Shown here piece by piece: positions 22,119-33,546 of a DNA stretch of 64,000 bases. Numbering within the stretch: the first letter of the stretch is position 1; each line of letters opens with the position of its first letter. A model generated the notes under the pieces. That model was not told where the DNA came from. It saw nothing but the letters and a program-made list of their open reading frames with translations, and did not search any database. The stretch comes from Morinoia aosen (taxonomy: Eukaryota; Arthropoda; Malacostraca; Amphipoda; Talitridae): assembly GCA_030386875.1 (NCBI GenBank), contig CM059564.1:48752075-48816074 (forward strand), read 5' to 3'. The translations under genes were made by a program, and so were the position numbers.

Positions 22119-23355
22119 TGCTTTCCTTGTTGTTTGCTCACGATACTTCTTATTTGAGTACAAACACAATGACCTTATAGATTGTTGAAACAACACCAAC
22201 CGCTCGTTTTCAAAACATGGAGGGATAATTTTCAATGCAGTTTTTCATGTTTCCTCTCATTCTGTTATGAAATGACGAACACGAAATGGATTGGAGTTTA
22301 TTTAGATCTTCCACTTTCATATTTCGCCATATCTTCTAAACACTTTTTTGTCTCTCCACCCCAGTTTGTAAAAAGAAGTTATAAGACTGCTTTACATGGA
22401 AAGAAAAGTACACGTACCGAACTTATCAGGTAACCTATGCTTTTCAGGTTCTATTTCTGTTTGGTAAATTTCGGTTTTGAGTTAAAATCTACGCATAACT
22501 TGATACATATCACGGCAGATACCCATTATTCCCCGAAGGGGTGAATTGTTATTTCATCTCTTTATATACTATCCAAATTAATCCAAGATAACCCTATGTG
22601 TGGATAATAAAGCGCTGCTAAACCTACAAACTGTAGGATCCGTTGTTCGCAGCGTGAGCCACGATGTAGTTGTGCTGATATATTGCCCTGTATTGTAATT
22701 CTTCTCGGTTTGCCTCGTGTTTACTCATAAAATATGACAACATTGCAGGTCTTTGTGCTGGCTCCAGTAGCAGGCCGCTGCCTTGCCGTAGTCGACATTT
22801 TAATTTGTGTGATATATAGCGCGAGCTGAGCTCTAACTCTGGACCGCGCATGTGGGGCTCTTCAACGTTGTATCATCACCTTAGTTGCTCTCAAGTTAAC
22901 AAGTTCCCGGAGTAATTCTCTAGTCTCACTCGACAGTACTTCCTTCTTTGGGAAATGAGATACAAATGATAACAAAGCGATCGCTTTCTGCAATCTCTTT
23001 GATTCAAGTTACTGCCTTGCGCAACTGAGTTATGTTGATTATCTCTTCATTTATTGGCAGGATAAATCAAAGGAAAGATTATCGCGAGTACAGCTTTTAG
23101 GGCTAATGATCATATTGTGCAGCTGTGCTTATGAGATAACCAAAATGAAAATTCTATTCCCTAGAAGTCATCAGAATCATCTCTCGCTGCTTGAACACTG
23201 TTTGATGCAATGTTTTGGGAGAATTTTAGAAATCCGTTTAATTCATTAGAAAGTTCTGATAGCAAAATCTGCATGGTTGGTTGCTGCGTGCTGCAACCGT
23301 CGACTTTTAGTCTTCTGTGAGGGCTGAACAACGTAAGTCTATGTTTTTAACATTG
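22119..23355. other. Intergenic DNA with one weak minus-strand frame
   Basis: A minus frame at 22624-22851 reads as ordinary protein composition (MLSYFMSKHEANREELQYRA, then IYQHNYIVAHAANNGS) but has no known motif or flanking splice evidence. I treat it as unproven. Confidence 0.4.
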
Positions 23356-23592
23356 ACGTGACACCTCCTTACTGTTGCTAAACCCTGAACTGGCACCTCC
23401 CTGCTATTGCTAAACCCTGAACTGGCACCTCCCTACTGTTGCTAAACCCTGAACTGGCACCTCCCTATTATTGCTAAGCCCTGAACTGGCACCTCCCTAC
23501 TATTGCTGAACCGTGAACTGGCATCTCCCTACTATTGCTAAGCCCTGAACTGGCACCTCCCTACTATTGCTGAACCCTGAACTTGCACCTTT
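23356..23592. repeat. Minisatellite, 32-bp unit, about 7 copies
   Basis: The unit is CTGAACTGGCACCTCCCTAC followed by TATTGCTAAACC. Variants TAAGCC and TGAACC alternate. Confidence 0.95.
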
Positions 23593-25776
23593 TTCAATTC
23601 TACGATTTTTGAGTCTACAGCAGAAAATTGGAATGATTATCGATGGTGTGGATACTGAACACCAACATACCACCAGAATGTTAGTATGTAAATTGAAATA
23701 AAAATACCGAGGTAACCCCTCCTATGACTTACACACTCTCAAATTTACACTGCTGAAGTTCATATGATAAATGGAGTGTATGGCATCGTTAGAAAAGCAT
23801 CAATGTGCAGCTGCGATGGAGTATTACCAAAGCTCACTAGGCCGTTACAGAGCAGGAATGTACCTAAAGCTTTACATTGGAGCCCATTTCAGTCTCCGTA
23901 TTTCACAGGAGCGCCAATCGTAAAGTTCATGGCGCAACTAAATTCATTAATCAATCTTGGTGGCAGCAATTACCCGTGCGACGGACGCTTTACTGTCCAC
24001 CTAATTATCCTTTACGGTAATTTTTGAGAGAGTCTCCGTAATTTAGAGTCCGGTCTAATTGCTGTCGACTGCAAGGCCTCCGATGCAGCCACGGCGCCTG
24101 CAGCAGGCCCGGACGGCCCCAGGCTGTCTGCGATATTGAACTGTATTGTATCTATTAAATGAGAGGCACGCGCGCCCTCTGCCTCTCTATAGTACGCCTC
24201 GTCCCGATCTTGGTTGTATTTCGATGAACTCTGCACAACTGGCATCTTCTAAAATAGTGTCGCGTCACTTCGACCGACGAAACAAAGAGCTTCCATTTGG
24301 TCGGAAGTTGCGCTATGACACATATGGCACACGCTCCCTGTGCGCCATTACATTGGTTCAACAGGTCAAAATTACTTTGTGATCTATAAGAAGATATTGC
24401 ATCTTTCCAGAGTGGAACCTGCGTTTCCGTTGTGTCTAAGATCAAGAAATGATCAAAAGGAAATGCTGACTACGTGATAAGCTCTACGCTTTTCTTGCCA
24501 GAGCACGAAACAAAAATTGATTTTGCTCAATACAAAGCAAATTGACAGCTGGCATCGCATTGCTGCTCATCGGTTCGAAATCGAAGAAAATCGAAAATTT
24601 TACTTCAATATAATGCTCTAAAAATATAGATGAAGAAGAAAAAACCTGATAATGTAAAAGGAAATGATAAACTGATTGATGATTCCCCGCGAAACCATCG
24701 AACACATGGATAAATTCAATCTGCTTAAAAGCATCAAAAACTATGTACTTCCAGTGATGTTGCAAAACATCATCAAATAACAAATCATCGCAGTTTTTCT
24801 AGCGCTGCCTGCAGTTGATCAAAAGTTTGTGTCGTAAACTCTTCCAGCGACGCGATTGGTCAAAGATGCCACGGCACTCGCTGTTGCTCAATACACTCGT
24901 CAGAAGCGGCTGAGTTTGGCAGTGCAATGCTCTCGTTCGTGTCCCGCTTGCATGATGCCTACTTTATGAGCAAAACAATTACGTCCGCACTTGCGGACTA
25001 GCGCACTCAGAATGAAACCATTCCGACAGCCATTCACTTTTGCAGCACTCGTCAAGGGAAGCTATTTTTGCGTGCAGTGAAGGATAAGTGAGGTAATTGT
25101 AGTGTTGGCTCTGCCCCGGAGCTCATCCTGCTGACCAAGCGCTGTCAAGCATCATTCAGTGAGCGCATGGCCTGCTGCTGAACAAAGGAGAGTGACGCAT
25201 GCGGTTGCATGGGATTAGCTAGCGAGTATGCAACACGAAGTTCTGATTCATAAAGAGTGATTTCTTAGTGAACTCCATACTCATATTACGGCAGCAATAT
25301 CAAAACGAATAGGTCTTGAATGATACTGCAGAAATGGAACAGCGAAGAAAATGTTGTACGTGAAACATTTTACGTTCAAGTCGCACACACTCATGAAGTT
25401 CGTGTTGAAAAAACTCTGCCTAAAATATATTTGTACGAGACAGTTTGACAAAATAAATTAATGTCAAATGTATTATTTGTCTGTGTTTGCAACCTATGAA
25501 TTTGTAGGAAACGAAGTGGTGTAGGTAGTGCGTGTGTTTGCGTGTGTACTTGTACAGGAGCTGTGTAGGTGTATCGTTTCACAGAACAAGTTTCACTTAC
25601 TAACCATGAAACATATGAAAATATTTTTGTATTATAACTACTTTTCTTATTGAACATCTGTTCTCACAGGTGACATGTATGGATGACCAGAAGCTGGAAT
25701 CCGGCAGAGCAACTTTGCATTGCGAGACGTTGTGTGTAGCAGCAGTTCAAGTGCAACGCCGCCCGAATGGTAACAG
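23593..25776. other. Intergenic DNA with weak open frames
   Basis: A GC-rich patch at 24040-24200 keeps a minus frame open (24012-24245; AAGAVAASEALQSTAIRPDS). Nothing recognised. The AT-rich frame at 24484-24783 is likely chance. Confidence 0.45.
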
Positions 25777-25888
25777 CCCAGTCTAACTTCTTCGCCGTAG
25801 CATGCATGTTTTTCGCCTCATAAGCGATTTAATTACTGGGGCGGCGAAAAACATGCATGCAGGCGGCGAAAAAGTTAGAGTAGACGGG
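25777..25888. mobile_element. Family A palindromic MITE, copy 3
   Basis: The left arm CCCAGTCTAACTTCTTCGCC, GTAGCATGCATGTTTTTCGC and CTCATAAGCGATTTAATTAC is answered by the right arm GGGGCGGCGAAAAACATGCA, TGCAGGCGGCGAAAAAGTTA. The right terminus (GAGTAGACGGGG) is disturbed by a small insertion relative to GACTGGG. The centre CGATTTAATTACT matches copy 1, so both derive from one short progenitor. Confidence 0.82.
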
Positions 25889-25981
25889 GAGATGTTCACT
25901 TTACTTCAATCCCTCTTGTTCACCTTAGTGAACAGAACTCGAGCTTGGCTTTTGCTTGCTGAACTCGATACTGTCTTCCAG

Positions 25982-26049
25982 GAGGAATGCTGTGAGTTGC
26001 CTCGAATTTACCGGCGACCTTCATATGTCAGTCCCTCATACGTCAGATG
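25982..26049 (+). CDS. Weak candidate internal exon
   Basis: A 68-nt stretch lies between a pyrimidine-rich acceptor (ACTGTCTTCCAG) and donor GTGAGTTC. Two frames are open: EECCELPRIYRRPSYVSPSY or RNAVSCLEFTGDLHMSVPHT. In the second frame it could continue from the candidate at 5238-5328, whose two spare bases GA plus G make a codon, but such fits arise easily by chance. Confidence 0.12.
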
Positions 26050-26183
26050 TGAGTTCTCATTTGAAGCATGGGAGGATGGGCTCCTACTTATATAAGTTCT
26101 GCATGCTTTCCTTGGTTCTTTTTATGTTGTCGTGTACTTGATTCCCATCCTCTAATGTATCGGGAGTCATAAGGAAGTATTTA

Positions 26184-26208
26184 CATATATATGTATATAC
26201 TTTAATGA

Positions 26209-26247
<39 letters not shown>

Positions 26248-26250
26248 TCA
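26184..26250. repeat. (TA)n microsatellite
   Basis: Alternating TA with TATGTA interruptions; the cleanest run is 26208-26248. Confidence 0.95.
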
Positions 26251-26384
26251 CGCAGTCGAGAAAATTGAATTTTTCGAACAATTATCAAGTATAATGCAAT
26301 GCATCAAACATTTTTCTTCATAATTTTTACGAATTGATGCGCAATAAACAGCTCTACTTCAAAGTTGCGCCTACAACCTAATTT

Positions 26385-26620
26385 TCAACCATTAGGGAAG
26401 GTTATATTTACTTAGGGTAGGTTAAATTTGATCCCATTGGGCTTGATAATGTTACCAGAGGTTAAACTACGAAATAGAATCTTGTGTTAGGTGAGGTAAG
26501 GTTAATAAGTTTGAGTTAGATTAACCTGAATAACTTCAGTTTGTTTAGTTCAGAGTAGGTAATGTTAAGACATAACAAATGGATTTCGTGTAGGTCATGG
26601 TCGGTTAAAAAAGGTTATTT
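26385..26620 (+). repeat. Degenerate TTAGG/GGTTA-like tract
   Basis: The tract has irregular words TTAGGG, AGGTTA, TTAGGTGAGG, GGTAAGGTT and AGGTAATG, reading in the TTAGG sense on the plus strand. This resembles decayed interstitial telomere-type repeats or the AGGTTAGGTT motif dispersed in many insect genomes. Confidence 0.6.
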
Positions 26621-26716
26621 AGAATGAAAAATAACCATGAATATTTTAACGGACTGAGCTCGTTTAACATGCATTCCTTAACAGCATCTTACTGGGCAGA
26701 AGAGCATTTGTGAGAT

Positions 26717-27051
26717 GAATTGTTCCCGGCTTTTGTGACCTAAGAATACAAAAAATTAGGCCAGCCTACGTACAAAACAATCATCATTACTATCGGGAGG
26801 GGAAAAATCAGCGTACGTCCATGAATTTGAATATAACAGTTAAAGAAAATATAGCAGATGCTGAAGGTGTGCGAGCAGCAGTGAAAGCAATAAAAGAGCG
26901 TCTAACATTCCAAGCGAGATTAAAAAAGACGCCAGAGAGCGGCAGGCGGTCTCTGGCGGCACGAGGGCAGAATGTGGGAGTAGGGAGACGCTGGCAGGCA
27001 CTGTGGGGCTGCAGCCAACGATGTGGTGTCTCTGAACATGGGCCGGTATGA
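26717..27051 (+). CDS. Unrecognised open frame, about 111 codons, possible exon
   Basis: The frame is open from a TGA before 26717, with an internal ATG at 26821. The part after the ATG looks helical and protein-like: MNLNITVKENIADAEGVRAA, VKAIKERLTFQARLKKTPES, GRRSLAARGQNVGVGRRWQA. It ends inside the 29-bp array, which probably supplies the stop. I do not know the family. Either the array invaded a former coding region or GC content keeps the frame open. The minus strand is open as well, which weakens the case. Confidence 0.22.
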
Positions 27052-27362
27052 AATGGTGTCTCTGTGACATGGGCCGTGTGAAATGGTGTCTCTGAACATG
27101 GGCTGTGTGAAATGGTGTCTCTGTGACATGGGCTTGTGAAATGGTGTCTCCGAACATGGGCCGTGTGAAATGGTGTCTCTGAACATGGGCCGTGTGGAAT
27201 GGTGTCTCTGTGACATGGGCCGTGTGAAATGGTGTCTCTGAACATGGGCTGTGTGAAATGGTGTCTCTGTGACATGGGCCGTGTGAAATGGTGTCTCTGT
27301 GACATGGGCCGTGTGAAATGGTGTCTCTGAACATGGGCTGTGTGAAATGGTGTCTCTGAACA
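27030..27362. repeat. Minisatellite, 28-30-bp unit, about 11 copies
   Basis: The unit is CATGGGCCGTGTGAAATGGT followed by GTCTCTGAA or GTCTCTGTGA. The two suffixes alternate irregularly, so unit length varies and all frames break over distance. Confidence 0.95.
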
Positions 27363-27488
27363 AGGCTCACTTTCAAGAGTTCATCTTCGAAATGGGAGAA
27401 GAGTTTAGCCAAATTTTATTAGTGAAAACAAGATGAGAGTTAATGTGCATGGATTATTTCCACAAAGAGGCAAGCAGATGTTTTTTCT

Positions 27489-27779
27489 TCATTTTTCCAG
27501 ATTGTTGAGCGGAATATAGGAATTTACACCAGCATTTTTATCTAGCAACATCAGGCATAAATAGAGTGGCGTAACGTTTTTGATTAACAAATTTCTAAAC
27601 AGTTCTTTCCAAATCATGTCAATGAAAAATGTTTTTAAGAAATTAAATTCCTGATGAAGGCTCATGAAATTGGAGCGAATTGCAAATGCCCTGAACAACA
27701 AATTTTTTATACACTTATTTTCAAAACGAACTGAACAAAAACTAAAAAACTCGAACTCACGCCAATGAAATATGTGCAA
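27489..27779 (-). pseudogene. Possible reverse-transcriptase C-terminal remnant (Penelope-like or LINE)
   Basis: The minus-strand frame reads FFSFCSVRFENKCIKNLLFR, AFAIRSNFMSLHQEFNFLKT, FFIDMIWKELFRNLLIK. The spacing of a basic residue before I-x-x-L, an RA dipeptide, an L-x-x-E-x-x-x-L helix and a following F resembles the segment after the RT thumb in Penelope-like and some LINE polyproteins, where K...I..L..RA...S.....EL..L is common. No RT catalytic YxDD block is seen upstream; a stop lies about ten codons before the TTG codon at the frame's start. If correct, this is a short 5'-truncated, decayed copy. A chance frame remains possible. Confidence 0.3.
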
Positions 27780-28107
27780 CTTGACTTGAGGAGCTATGTT
27801 TATAAAAGTTTAGATTGAAAATGAACTTTTCTGTGCTTGTTCTCTGGTGCGCTGATGCATTTGGAAACCTCTACAGAGCATTTACTGGAGAAAGATAGGA
27901 AGAATAGTTTAAGCTCCAGTCTGCAAGGTGGCGTGTGTGGCTGGTGGAATCATTTTTGAAATTTCTACAAATATTCGCCACGGAATTTTGAATATACACG
28001 CGATGCCTATCTAATCGCGATAATTTTTTTTTATTCTGTGAAATATTTATATTCCTGAGTTATAATTGAGCTGGTAATATAATTTCTGAATCTTCTGTAC
28101 ATTTCAG
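27780..28107. other. AT-rich spacer
   Basis: It ends in a pyrimidine-rich acceptor-like tract CTTCTGTACATTTCAG at 28092-28107. Confidence 0.5.
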
Positions 28108-28458
28108 GAACAAAAAATTTCTTCACAGCACAAAATCGAGTGTGCCTGTCGTTTTCTCATGATGGAAATCTTTTTTCAGGTTGTCCTGTGTGTTCTTGTG
28201 TCGATGGGAATGACTCTCCAGGTTACGAATGGACAGCATCTGTTGTACGAATTATTTTAAAATATTTACCAGGTCAGTGATGGCTTCGTCAACGCCTGTG
28301 TCATTTATACCGTGGCGCACGTTGGTTATTGATAGAGTTCCATTCTTTCAGCGGCTGTCACCGAGCTTAGCGCATCTCCTGCAGCTACGTCGATTCACCC
28401 AAATTCTTCCCTCGCATCTTGCCTTTTTATTGAAAAGTGTAGCATCTCACGAGACTGA
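28108..28458 (+). CDS. Candidate two-exon gene end, Cys-rich; alternative small secreted ORF
   Basis: Putative exon 28108-28272 has an acceptor (GTACATTTCAG) and donor (ACCAG/GTCAGT). The open frame reads TKNFFTAQNRVCLSFSHDGN, LFSGCPVCSCVDGNDSPGYE, WTASVVRIILKYLP. A 79-nt intron with acceptor CCATTCTTTCAG then leads to exon 28352-28458, which continues in frame as AVTELSASPAATSIHPNSSL, ASCLFIEKCSISRD and a stop. GCPVCSC recalls the GCxxCxC core of antistasin or VWC-type extracellular modules, but only one such motif is present. In another frame ATG 28159 opens a 33-codon ORF (MMEIFFQVVLCVLVSMGMTL then QVTNGQHLLYELF) resembling a signal peptide. Both cannot be right, and either may be chance. 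Confidence 0.25.
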
Positions 28459-29055
28459 ACCGTTAGCTCATTTTTCCCACCAGGTTTGGCGAATGAACTG
28501 TAGCTAAAATATTCATTCTATTTAGATATTATTCCAACTCTACATCTAATTGTTGCTCAGTTTTCCGATGGCAAGCGCTAATGTAGGGAATTGTCACGTG
28601 GGAGAGAGATAAAACTTTTTACAAAGCTAATTAAATTATAGTTATTCATTATTTCAAATTCTACGACAATTTTGCCAAGCGCAAATCAACCTAAAAGTGA
28701 AACTTGAACTTAATAACGTTTCATTCAGCGATTGCAATACTTTCTCAGCAGGTGGATCTGCTTAGCGTTGACCAGTCTCGTAGACCGTATTTCTTATTCC
28801 GTGCATCGAACTGCCTCGTGCTGCCCTACCATTTCGTTAGGTAATTTCTGTATTGTGTCATGCTCACATCTCCTGCATGTAAGAATCAGAAAACCTCAGG
28901 ACTCTTGCCTTAAAGTTTGGTACTATGCAATACCGGGAATTTGAATACTTAATCAAGTAAGTGAATAGCCTGGTCGTAAAGGCTACCGCATGTGTACCAG
29001 CGACTGGCCGCTGACTTTTGGTCAAGCCTAAATCAACCTCGACTAAATCCTCTAC
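28459..29055. other. Intergenic DNA, no supported gene
   Basis: Open frames at 28732-28944 and 28864-29169 (minus) overlap and show no motif. Confidence 0.5.
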
Positions 29056-29078
29056 GAGGCTCAGCTTTACTGAGCCTC
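29056..29078. repeat. Short perfect hairpin
   Basis: GAGGCTCAG and its complement CTGAGCCTC flank the loop CTTTA. This is a stable 9-bp stem of unknown meaning. Confidence 0.8.
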
Positions 29079-31248
29079 TGGTGGAAGCTTTACAAACAAT
29101 TAATTGACATCCGAGATTCAGACGGTCCCAAATATAGCAGCAAGCAACGAATTGTGAAGCAGAGAGCACGGGAGCTCAGAGTCCCTGAGATATGACTGGG
29201 GAATACAATGTCATCAAGTCAAGTTAAAGGTGGCACAAATGACGTAAAAGTACATGATGGAATTATTTGAAATCCATAAAATTACATTAAAAATTAGGTT
29301 TCTAGGCCACTGGCAAAATAAAATTATTTGACAGATGTGAAAAACAAAGGATGCAAATTCTTTTAGACACTGAAGAAGAATTAATCCATAGTTGCGGTGC
29401 TGAAGATTGAGTTAGACCTCGTGGAACACAGAAAAAAAGGAAACCCTAATATTATTCTCATACTTTGTAGAAGACCATTAAGCGAAAATCTACAGCATCG
29501 AATACTCCTTAAAACAATAGATTTATTTTCACTCAAAAAGATCAATCAGTCATTTTTGAAAAGATATTTTCCAGCCTCGTGAAAACAAAACAATCTCCCA
29601 CGAGCCCCAGAAGACAGATGACAGGCACTATTAATAACTCCTCTCAATGATGCTGAGGGCGGGCGGTCGTCCGTAATTTGTCTTCTATTTCTTTCTATGA
29701 TTGTCGGAGCGTTGCTAGTTATTGGTTTGATGATCCGTCGCATAGGGTTAGAATTCCTTCTCAAATAATGTAACTTTAGTTTCTTATGGAATCCCTGGGG
29801 TGGAATTAGATTATTCTTTCTTCAATCGCTTTTTTAAGTAAAAATACTTTGGGCTTCCTTAGACACATTTTCTAAGCACTCATGCTCTATGCCAGACTTA
29901 TGTCTTGAATTGGCATGATATATCTCTTGCGTGTAAGCTTATCGTTCAAAAATAAAGAATGTCCATAAGGAACATCAGTTCAAAAATTTGCGATTTGGCT
30001 GCTTTGCACTGCAATTCGTAATCGTTTCATAAATTGTAAATCGCTATCATCTTTTCAAATGTTTTTACTGGTAGCACACTCCATCTGTCGCCACGGGCTC
30101 ATCCAGGAATAAAAAAATTTCACTCTCTTTAGTCATTTCGTTAAACCTTCTGTCATATATTCTCCTTCCGACACCAAGAGCGTCCACGATTCCGAGAGAA
30201 GTTGGTGCAGTTGCCATCACAGAAGAACGAGTTGCCTTCATTGAAATCCATCAGGTCTGGCATCAATTCTGACGAGCAATCACTTCGGCCGTTGCCCCGA
30301 TCCTAACAGCGTCCAGATTTAAACTAATCTGCATATGGGATCAGTTTCGTTTGGTTGTAAATGTTAACTGGAGCGAATGAGAAGAGCAATTCGATACACA
30401 TCGGAGAATTTTGTGCGCTTCGCAAGAGGCGAGCTAAGTCGCCGCTCTTAAATTAAGCCATAAACAGAGTAAAGCTTATGCACTCAAATCACTTAGTGCA
30501 TTCATTTTGCGACTCGAACGACTTTCCCTTTCGTACTTAGCAGGAAATGTGAGTGTTTAAAAATGTTTAGTATGAAGTTGAGCGATACGTTGTGTTGTTT
30601 TACTGCCGTGATCGCTGTGGTGGGGGCAGACGAGGCAGTTAGTGAGCTCAGAAATACTTCGCGTGACTTCTTCAGCACGGACATCAATTGTCTACACATT
30701 GTAGGCTATGTTTTTATTTCTTACTTAAAGGCTTTTGTTCAGCGGAAAAGAAAATAAGTTTTGATTAATAGACGCAGATAATTCAATTTCTTCCTTGTAA
30801 ACAAATAGCAAAAACGCTTCAACTGAATTTTGTTGATGGAATTTAATTTTTTCATAGATAATCGAGAAAAATTAAGATGCAAGATCCAGTGAAGGTGATA
30901 AGTTGAGTTCTTAATGATGAGTGTTGCCCCACGTACCATGAATGCAACTGCACTACATTCTTACGTAAAAAGTTTTCGCGTCAAAATAACTTTCCGCGTC
31001 ACTTTCAAAACATTTTTGTGATGATTCAGAATAAAATAACGTTGAAACAAAAAATTGAAACATAAATAATTATCCATATGTTTAGTGGATAATTACTGTT
31101 GACAGAGCTGCCAATATTGCGGTGTGTGTGCAGCTTTGATAGCGGTCATTTTTGTCCATAGAGACGTAAGGGCAATGTTGGCGCTATTGCGCCGGCAGCA
31201 CGCAATAACCGGCGGCATTGCGGCAATATTGCACTGTGCGGCCACGTA
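29079..31248. other. Intergenic AT-rich DNA
   Basis: About 2.2 kb with no repeat or gene I can support. The overlapping frames at 30502-30757 on both strands lack motifs. Confidence 0.5.
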
Positions 31249-31312
31249 CAGTGTAGCATAGCACAGCATAACACAGCATAGCACAGCATAACACAGCACA
31301 GCACAGCAAACC
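31249..31312. repeat. Short repeat, AGCAYARCAC decamer
   Basis: The run AGCATAGCACAGCATAACAC is repeated and degrades into AGCACAGCAC. Confidence 0.9.
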
Positions 31313-33504
31313 AACTCGAGGGGCGACTCCAACCTCCTCAAATTCGACCTATGGGAACTTACAATAGCTAATCGACAGCAGACTAAGAGTCACTACACTT
31401 CACGAAATTTACAAATAATATCGGGAGGAGTTTACCAAAAACTATAGAACCTGATTTGCTTAGATTTTCATCCAGAGGGGAATTGCACAAATAGAACTCG
31501 TGGCCCAATCTTTTGTCTACACAGAAAGTCTCACTGCTGAATGAAGAAGGGAATTTCTTACAAATTTGAAAACGAAGATAAGAAAAATATAATAAAATGA
31601 GTTATTTTATCAAAAAACATTTCGAAAACCAGTTCCAACAACAGTGAAGTAAAAGGCAACGTACGGTCATTGCCACGGAAGAATGAAGTCACAAACTATA
31701 GAAAGATCCTAATTACAATACGTCTAAACAAAAAATTTACTAGATAAAACAATAATGCATCTACATGGTTGGGTTGGCAGCTTAGTGTATGTTTTCAAAA
31801 TTGTGTCTTTCCTAATAAAAGCAATGGGTCTATTATTTCAAGATCACCGCCACTGCACAAACAACACATCGTCTTAAAATCGCAATCAGAGATTAGGGCA
31901 CTGCACTGCCCGATTTGCTCTACATAATTCTCTGCGAAGTTAGTACCTCTTACACACCACTTACCACTTACACTCATGCACAGATGCAAAAGCTGCTCTT
32001 CGGGAACATCAAATCTTAAAATGACTAAACAAAATAACATAGGACATTTCACTCGGGACTAAACTCATGATCGAAAAAAGCATGTTGATTTAATTCAATT
32101 ACATTGTTACTATCTTCAATATACATTTCATTATTTCAGAGCTGAAAATTAATATACCTAACGATAAAACGAAGCATTTTATTTAATCAAAAACGAGACA
32201 TCGAATCATTAGTGTCTCTAACTCTGCTAGCGAATTTCTATTTAAGAACGTGGCAAAATACCTTCACACATATCAACGTAGAGTAACATCTCTGCCTAAA
32301 AATAGGTGATCACGTGACAAATTTTTCCGATTTTTTTGTAAAAATCTGCTTCAGTTCAATAGATTTCATCTCAATTCAATTGAGTTCAGCCTGGTTCAGT
32401 TTAGTTTTGATCACTTTTGGACCACAGCAAAAGGTACAGAGTGGTACTTACATATCAACAGTTTTCACGTAAGGCTCACAACGGAGAACTTAAAATAGAT
32501 TTTTTTAAACGTGAACGTATTGATGATTAGCTCTGTCAAATCCGAAATTTAGGATTATCCCGTAACTTTTCACTCAAGTAGCAGAAACATGCATCAACAA
32601 ATCTGATATGTTACATCCTCTGCATGAAACAAACCCCAATTGTTTCACCTTCAAAATCCTATGTACCTACTGAGCTCATGCAGTGAACAAACCCCAAAGA
32701 CGAAAATTCTTACAGAAAGCTGTGAAAGTGCGCAATGCCTGAACGGCTCAGTGATCACCAAGGAAACTCCGGACTGGAAGCGAACAAGTCGAGTCACATC
32801 GACGAGGACGGAAGCGATGCCGCTCAGAGGGCGATGAGGCAGCGAGTTTCCCAGGAGCCCTGGGCCTGAGGACGCAGGAGGCTGTGAGGGCCTGTGATCT
32901 TGCAACCCTAGGGAGCAGGTGTCGCTAGCAACCACTTCAATCCCGCGTCCCTACAAAGAATGCTCCGTTTCCTCCTTTTCAGCGCCCATGGCACTTTTTA
33001 ATACCGATAATGGGGGCAACGGTATGCCGACGGGCTTCTATCGTCCCCCGCTGAGTGATCAGAAGCTTCGTCGTTGCCTTGGCCGTGTGTCGCAGATGCG
33101 AGGTTTTTGCAGCAGGTGTGGAGTCAGATATTTGGTGCGCTGTCCTGTGAACTGCACTTCAAACTCGAGAGCATCTCGCCAGGGGTAAAAAGGTTCAATT
33201 TCCGTTTCATACACTTTAAGTTTGGGAGTTATTTCTACCGAAAAATCATCTCACGCAAATGATACCTGAAAACCCATATCTACACTGTATTTCAATTGAT
33301 TTAAATGGAGAGTTTTTTACCGGGAAAGACACATCTGTGGAACGATCGTATGTCATGATATTGTATTGAACTAAATGTGATGGTAGTTGTGCGTAAAAAT
33401 TGTCGACTGCAAATGTGTTGCTCTGGTGTCTGTGCGTGAATGGCGTGTCACAGAACTTTGCAAGTAACCCACCCACGCCTGTCTCCCCTCTGCACATTCA
33501 TTTC
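31313..33504. other. Intergenic DNA with weak Cys-rich minus frame
   Basis: A minus frame at 31795-32052 (EEQLLHLCMSVSGKWCVRGT, then CDFKTMCCLCSGGDLEIIDP) has nine cysteines and an internal GTAAGTGGTAAGTGG that looks like a splice donor. I recognise no family. The GC-richer part at 32750-33190 keeps several frames open but shows no domain. Confidence 0.35.
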
Positions 33505-33546
33505 TATTTTATTTTATTTTATTCCATTCTATTTTACTCTATTAAA
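33505..33546. repeat. (TTTTA)n-like microsatellite
   Basis: TATTTTATTTTATTTTATTC grading into TATTTTACTCTATT. Confidence 0.9.
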
